Shown here: piece after piece, positions 6,314 through 8,962 of the stretch
Numbering within the stretch: position 1 is the first letter of the stretch
How the letters are laid out: every line of letters begins with the position of its first letter
From: an uncultured archaeon
Lineage (GTDB): Archaea; Micrarchaeota; Micrarchaeia; Micrarchaeales; CABMGC01
NCBI GenBank assembly: GCA_902385515.1
Contig: CABMGC010000096.1
Location: 1-8,962 of the forward strand
DNA length: 8,962 nucleotides
Direction: 5' to 3'
Notes under the pieces: generated by a model
Database searches by the model: none
The model's input: only the letters and a program-made list of their open reading frames with translations
Told to the model about the DNA's origin: nothing
Position numbers and translations under genes: made by a program

Positions 6314-7519
6314 GGCTACCGGGTAAGCGGAATGGCCGCTACCAGACAAGTAGCTCGACGCGCCGTTCAAGAACGCCGCCTGGGTGTTGTAGTTCGAGAA
6401 GGTGAGCAGCCCGTTCGGAGATTTCGCAAGTAAGTTCGCGCTTGCCCTGTCAGTGTATGACGGGGCGAACTGGGACGGGAGGTAGTATGCGTTCATCACG
6501 GCGTTCCTTAGGTTTTCTATGTTGAGCACGTCCATGCCAGGGCCGTTGAGAAGCACGTGCATCCCGCTGGGCATGCTCTGAAGCGCGTTGGTCGAGCTTG
6601 CATAGACCAGGTAGGGCACAGTGGGAAGGGCCGACGGCGGCACGTAGGTCACCAGTCCGCCGAAATTGTTTATGCAGGATCCGATGTTCTGGGCATTGTA
6701 GGTCGAGATGATGAGATACTGGCCCATCCCTACAGCGTTGAACGCGGCGGGAACTGGCAGCGGACATGTCGCGCTGGTCGCGGTGTTGCTGGGCACGCTG
6801 TACACCGTGCCGTACGCGTAGCCTATTGAATTGCCGGCCGCAGCGTACGCAGACCCGACTACCGAAGACAGGTTTCCGAAGGCCGCCGGCTTGATCGGCC
6901 GAAATATTCCCTGCTGAGCGTAAAACAGGTCCGGCGTGTTGTTCAGCGATACGGAAACGTTGACAGGTATCGCGTACCTGTATGAACTGCCCGACGAGTT
7001 GAACGTCAGTCGCTCAATATAGGAGACATGTATCGAGTAGGGGTCTGTCTGGAAGACGACAGGGGCGGTGAAATTCACGTTCACGTTCTGCGCAGAAAGG
7101 CCCGCCTGGCCGGACAGCAGCAGGTTGTAGTTCTTGAAAGTCAAAGGACCCATCGCCCTTGCAGGATAGCCGGACGTGTCGTTAGGCAGAGTGCCGTTGA
7201 TCATCAGGTTCGAAAAGTAAAGCGAGAAGTTTGTGATAAAGTTTCCCTTTCTGAGCGCCGGGGTGGAAGAGTAGTTCACCAGGGTCGATAGCGCCCTTGC
7301 TGCGCTTGCCTGCCCGAAGGAGGCGGCGCTCTCCCTGGCCAGGCTTCCGTAATTGCTCGAGCTTGAGGACAGCGCCATCGACTGGGAAATGCTGTCGGTG
7401 CCCACGCTCAGCAGCACGAAGGCGAACAGCTCCGCTAGCATCAGGAGAAATATGACAACCATCAGCAGGGTCATCATCTGGCCCTTGCTTGATTTCCTTA
7501 GTGCGTCTTTCACTTCCAT
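6311..7519 (-). CDS. Large surface protein with pilin-like N-terminus, LamG start at its C-terminus
   Basis: This frame encodes 402 residues from an ATG at 7519 supported by GGTG (7527-7530). The N-terminus has a short charged leader (MEVKDALRKSSKG), then QMMTLLMVVIFLLMLAELF, a hydrophobic helix to about residue 39. This resembles archaeal class III (EppA-processed) prepilin signals, which are cut just before Gln. Gln is present at +1, but the usual Ser at +3 and Glu at +5 are Met and Leu, so the match is partial and a plain N-terminal membrane anchor is possible. The ectodomain (about 40-370) has at least nine N-x-S/T sequons and few Cys, and I recognise no domain in it. From about 370 a LamG module begins but is cut off by TAG; it continues in phase in the 4910-6301 frame. 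The gene overlaps the stop of the upstream gene by 10 bases, implying coupled translation. A role as surface adhesin or pilus-tip-like protein is inference. Confidence 0.82.
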   Translation of the reverse strand: MEVKDALRKSSKGQMMTLLMVVIFLLMLAELFAFVLLSVGTDSISQSMALSSSSSNYGSLARESAASFGQASAARALSTLVNYSSTPALRKGNFITNFSLYFSNLMINGTLPNDTSGYPARAMGPLTFKNYNLLLSGQAGLSAQNVNVNFTAPVVFQTDPYSIHVSYIERLTFNSSGSSYRYAIPVNVSVSLNNTPDLFYAQQGIFRPIKPAAFGNLSSVVGSAYAAAGNSIGYAYGTVYSVPSNTATSATCPLPVPAAFNAVGMGQYLIISTYNAQNIGSCINNFGGLVTYVPPSALPTVPYLVYASSTNALQSMPSGMHVLLNGPGMDVLNIENLRNAVMNAYYLPSQFAPSYTDRASANLLAKSPNGLLTFSNYNTQAAFLNGASSYLSGSGHSAYPVA

Positions 7520-8799
7520 GAATAAACACCCACTGGATACGTCACGTAATTTCCGGCAGAATAGCTGAGCAGCGGCAGAATGACGCTGGATCTGCTCACG
7601 GAGTAAGCGTTTGAAAGGCCTGGCGGAGCATAGCCCTGCGACGTGAAGCCCACGCCGTAATTGTATCCCGAGTTCAACAGCGCGTAGTCGCTAGTGTCTC
7701 CCGACAGGGGGTACCACGCGACAAGCCTGGCGTTCTGGAGCGGCGCACCCTGGATGCCACGCTGGTACAGCTGGCTTACTTGGTAGGCGCTGAGCGATCC
7801 GTTGTACACCTGCAAGTTTGCGATGTTACCTGTGAAATACCTTCCGTCTATTGCAGTTCCCGTGCCCATTGTCAGATTCAGGTAGGGCGGGGTGGAAGCT
7901 ATCGGACCGGTCCTGTTGACTGCGTTCTGGCTCAGTCCGTTAACGTATACGGTCGCCTTCCTGCCGTCGTAGGTCCCAGTTACCATGTACCAGATGTTCC
8001 TCACCATCGCGTTGGGAGGAACACTGACGCGCGTCTGGTTCACGTTCACGACGCTGAACTGCACGACACTGTTGGAGGTCGGGCCGTTCGCAGTCAGGTA
8101 GAAGAACCAGCCTGCGCAGTACGAGATCGCAGGGCACGTGCGGTTGTCCCCGTAATTGATGAACCTGACGCCGTTAGCCGAGTAGGCGCTCATGTTTATC
8201 CAGAAGGACACGCTTGCAAAAGACGAGTTCATCGGACCCGAGTTTCCTGCCCGCACGTAGTGCGCGTTGCCGTCAAAGCTTGCGACCGTCACGGAGTTTG
8301 CAGGGACGCTGCCCGCGAACACGCTGAAGTTGGACGAAGGGTATGCGATGTTTGAGATGGCGGCGGCGCATCCGAACCTTGAATTCAGGTTGAACGTCGC
8401 GATTGCTGACAGCGCCGAAGCTCCGAGAGGCTCCGCGCATGAGCCGTATGCTATGACGCTGCCGCCCACCGCGACGTAGAGCCGGCCGTAGGCCAGGGCC
8501 ATGCCAGAGGGCCTAGGAAGCGGAACAAACCACCTGAGCGCGCCGTCGGTGAGATTGTGCGCGGAGAGGCCGCCCGACCAGAGGGCGTAGACAAGCTTGC
8601 CCGATATCACGGGCGTTGCGTCGGTCAGCGCCGTCCCGAAGTACGCCGGGGACGCCGGGACGCTGTACACCCACATGATCGATCCAGAAGGAGACAGCGC
8701 AATAAGGCTGCCCGAGTTTATCTGGTACACCACATAGCTGCCGTACGCCGCGACGCCGGTCGAGGTCGGTATCTGGCCTACTGGAAACCCGGGAGCCAC
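7510..8799 (-). CDS. Beta-propeller (PQQ-like) plus LamG surface protein, probably 5'-truncated by TAG
   Basis: This frame encodes 429 residues from a nominal GTG at 8799, but it is open back to 8907 without another usual start codon. The N-terminal part holds PQQ-like propeller blades, seen as GSLIALSPSGSIMWVYSV and GALRWFVPLPRP, each followed by a GxLVY/GRLYV strand. Residues about 175-345 form a LamG module (FDGNAHYV, then SVSFWINMS, ending FTGNIANLQVYNGSLSA). A diverged RLVAWYPLSGDTSDYA element (358-373) resembles the repeated element of the downstream protein. A short tail ends at TGA 7510-7512. Sequons are frequent, fitting an exported glycoprotein. The GTG at 8799 has no ribosome binding site and lies within the propeller, and propeller sequence continues upstream through TAG 8908-8910. 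The true protein therefore likely starts beyond the window. Propellers and LamG folds are common ligand-binding surface modules; the ligand is unknown. Confidence 0.82.
   Translation of the reverse strand: MAPGFPVGQIPTSTGVAAYGSYVVYQINSGSLIALSPSGSIMWVYSVPASPAYFGTALTDATPVISGKLVYALWSGGLSAHNLTDGALRWFVPLPRPSGMALAYGRLYVAVGGSVIAYGSCAEPLGASALSAIATFNLNSRFGCAAAISNIAYPSSNFSVFAGSVPANSVTVASFDGNAHYVRAGNSGPMNSSFASVSFWINMSAYSANGVRFINYGDNRTCPAISYCAGWFFYLTANGPTSNSVVQFSVVNVNQTRVSVPPNAMVRNIWYMVTGTYDGRKATVYVNGLSQNAVNRTGPIASTPPYLNLTMGTGTAIDGRYFTGNIANLQVYNGSLSAYQVSQLYQRGIQGAPLQNARLVAWYPLSGDTSDYALLNSGYNYGVGFTSQGYAPPGLSNAYSVSRSSVILPLLSYSAGNYVTYPVGVYSWK
7527..7530 (-). promoter_or_regulatory. Ribosome binding site of the pilin-like surface protein gene
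   Basis: GGTG on the - strand lies 7 bases before ATG 7519, within the last codons of the preceding gene. It confirms the start and contrasts with the lack of any such site before the nominal GTG starts at 6301 and 8799. Confidence 0.6.
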
Positions 8800-8907
8800 G
8801 GAGCCGTTGACATAAGTCGAGTTGGCGTACAGGCCCGAGCCGAAGTAAATTCGGCCGCACGATGCTACCGGGCCCGGTATCGGGTTTACTGGGGCGAAAG
8901 TGTAGAT

Positions 8908-8910
8908 CTA
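8908..8910 (-). other. In-frame TAG inside a beta-propeller blade
   Basis: In the frame of the 7510-8799 gene, the chain reads SGGSDNSRWT before the TAG and IYTFAPVNPIPGPVASCG after it, then RIYFGSG. The Trp before and the strand after match the blade pattern seen later in the same protein (MWVYSVPASP, RWFVPLPRP). Homology thus appears to run through the stop. No start codon or binding site follows closely. Confidence 0.65.
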
Positions 8911-8962
8911 GGTCCAACGAGAATTATCGGATCCACCTGACGGCGAATTGAGAATAAGGTCG
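8911..8962 (-). pseudogene. Upstream fragment of the propeller/LamG gene, running off the window
   Basis: Seventeen codons, DLILNSPSGGSDNSRWT, are open from the window edge to the TAG at 8908-8910 and share its phase with the 7510-8799 frame. They are best explained as the preceding part of the same protein. If the TAG is a genuine stop, this is the C-terminus of an upstream gene instead. Too little is visible to decide. Confidence 0.4.

Noticed and set aside
8513..8917. - strand frame crossing the TAG at 8908 in a different phase (MDLDLHF...)
   Set aside because: It could suggest a frameshift rather than a nonsense codon, but it shows no propeller features, whereas the 7510-8907 frame does on both sides of the TAG.
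1..8962. CRISPR array, tRNA, rRNA, insertion sequence or prophage elements
   Set aside because: The window is almost fully covered by confident or probable coding sequence; no short regular repeats, cloverleaf-like segments, transposase motifs or terminal inverted repeats were seen.

Overview
The window looks like a piece of an archaeal chromosome. The reasons are the protein families (an archaeal-type pilus/secretion ATPase followed by two GspF/TadC-like membrane proteins), short GGTG/GTGA Shine-Dalgarno sites, GTG and TTG starts, heavy use of AGG and ATA codons, and N-x-S/T-rich surface proteins with LamG folds. The mix is reminiscent of DPANN archaea such as Micrarchaeota. That placement is inference, since there is no rRNA or marker gene here.

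Left half (1-4882, + strand): five tightly packed genes that read as one operon. They are a coiled-coil protein (5' end outside the window), a GspE/VirB11-superfamily assembly ATPase, an unrecognised 207-residue soluble protein with an Ala/Pro/Gln linker, and two successive polytopic membrane proteins of the T2SS-F/TadC family. One ATPase plus two F-type platform proteins is the core set of Tad/Epd-like archaeal type IV pili. No small pilin gene and no prepilin peptidase lies in the window.

Right half (4910-8962, - strand): a convergent cluster of large, probably secreted, surface proteins, only 27 bases from the operon end. In transcription order there is a beta-propeller plus LamG protein (7510 to beyond 8962), then a protein with a pilin-like N-terminus (6311-7519), then a piece with LamG modules (4910-6301) in the same frame as the pilin-like gene and separated from it only by one TAG codon. 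A second in-frame TAG (8908-8910) cuts the propeller of the first protein. Both TAGs fall inside recognisable folds, and the pieces downstream of them have no signal peptide or ribosome binding site. The cluster is therefore best read as two long surface proteins, each interrupted once by decay, assembly error, or readthrough/recoding of TAG.

Working model (inference): the + strand operon builds a pilus-like or pseudopilus-like machine, and the - strand cluster encodes LamG-bearing adhesin-like proteins. At least one of these has a pilin-like N-terminus that could make it a substrate or tip component of such a machine. The whole window is coding apart from very short spacers. No RNA genes, CRISPR arrays or insertion sequences were seen.
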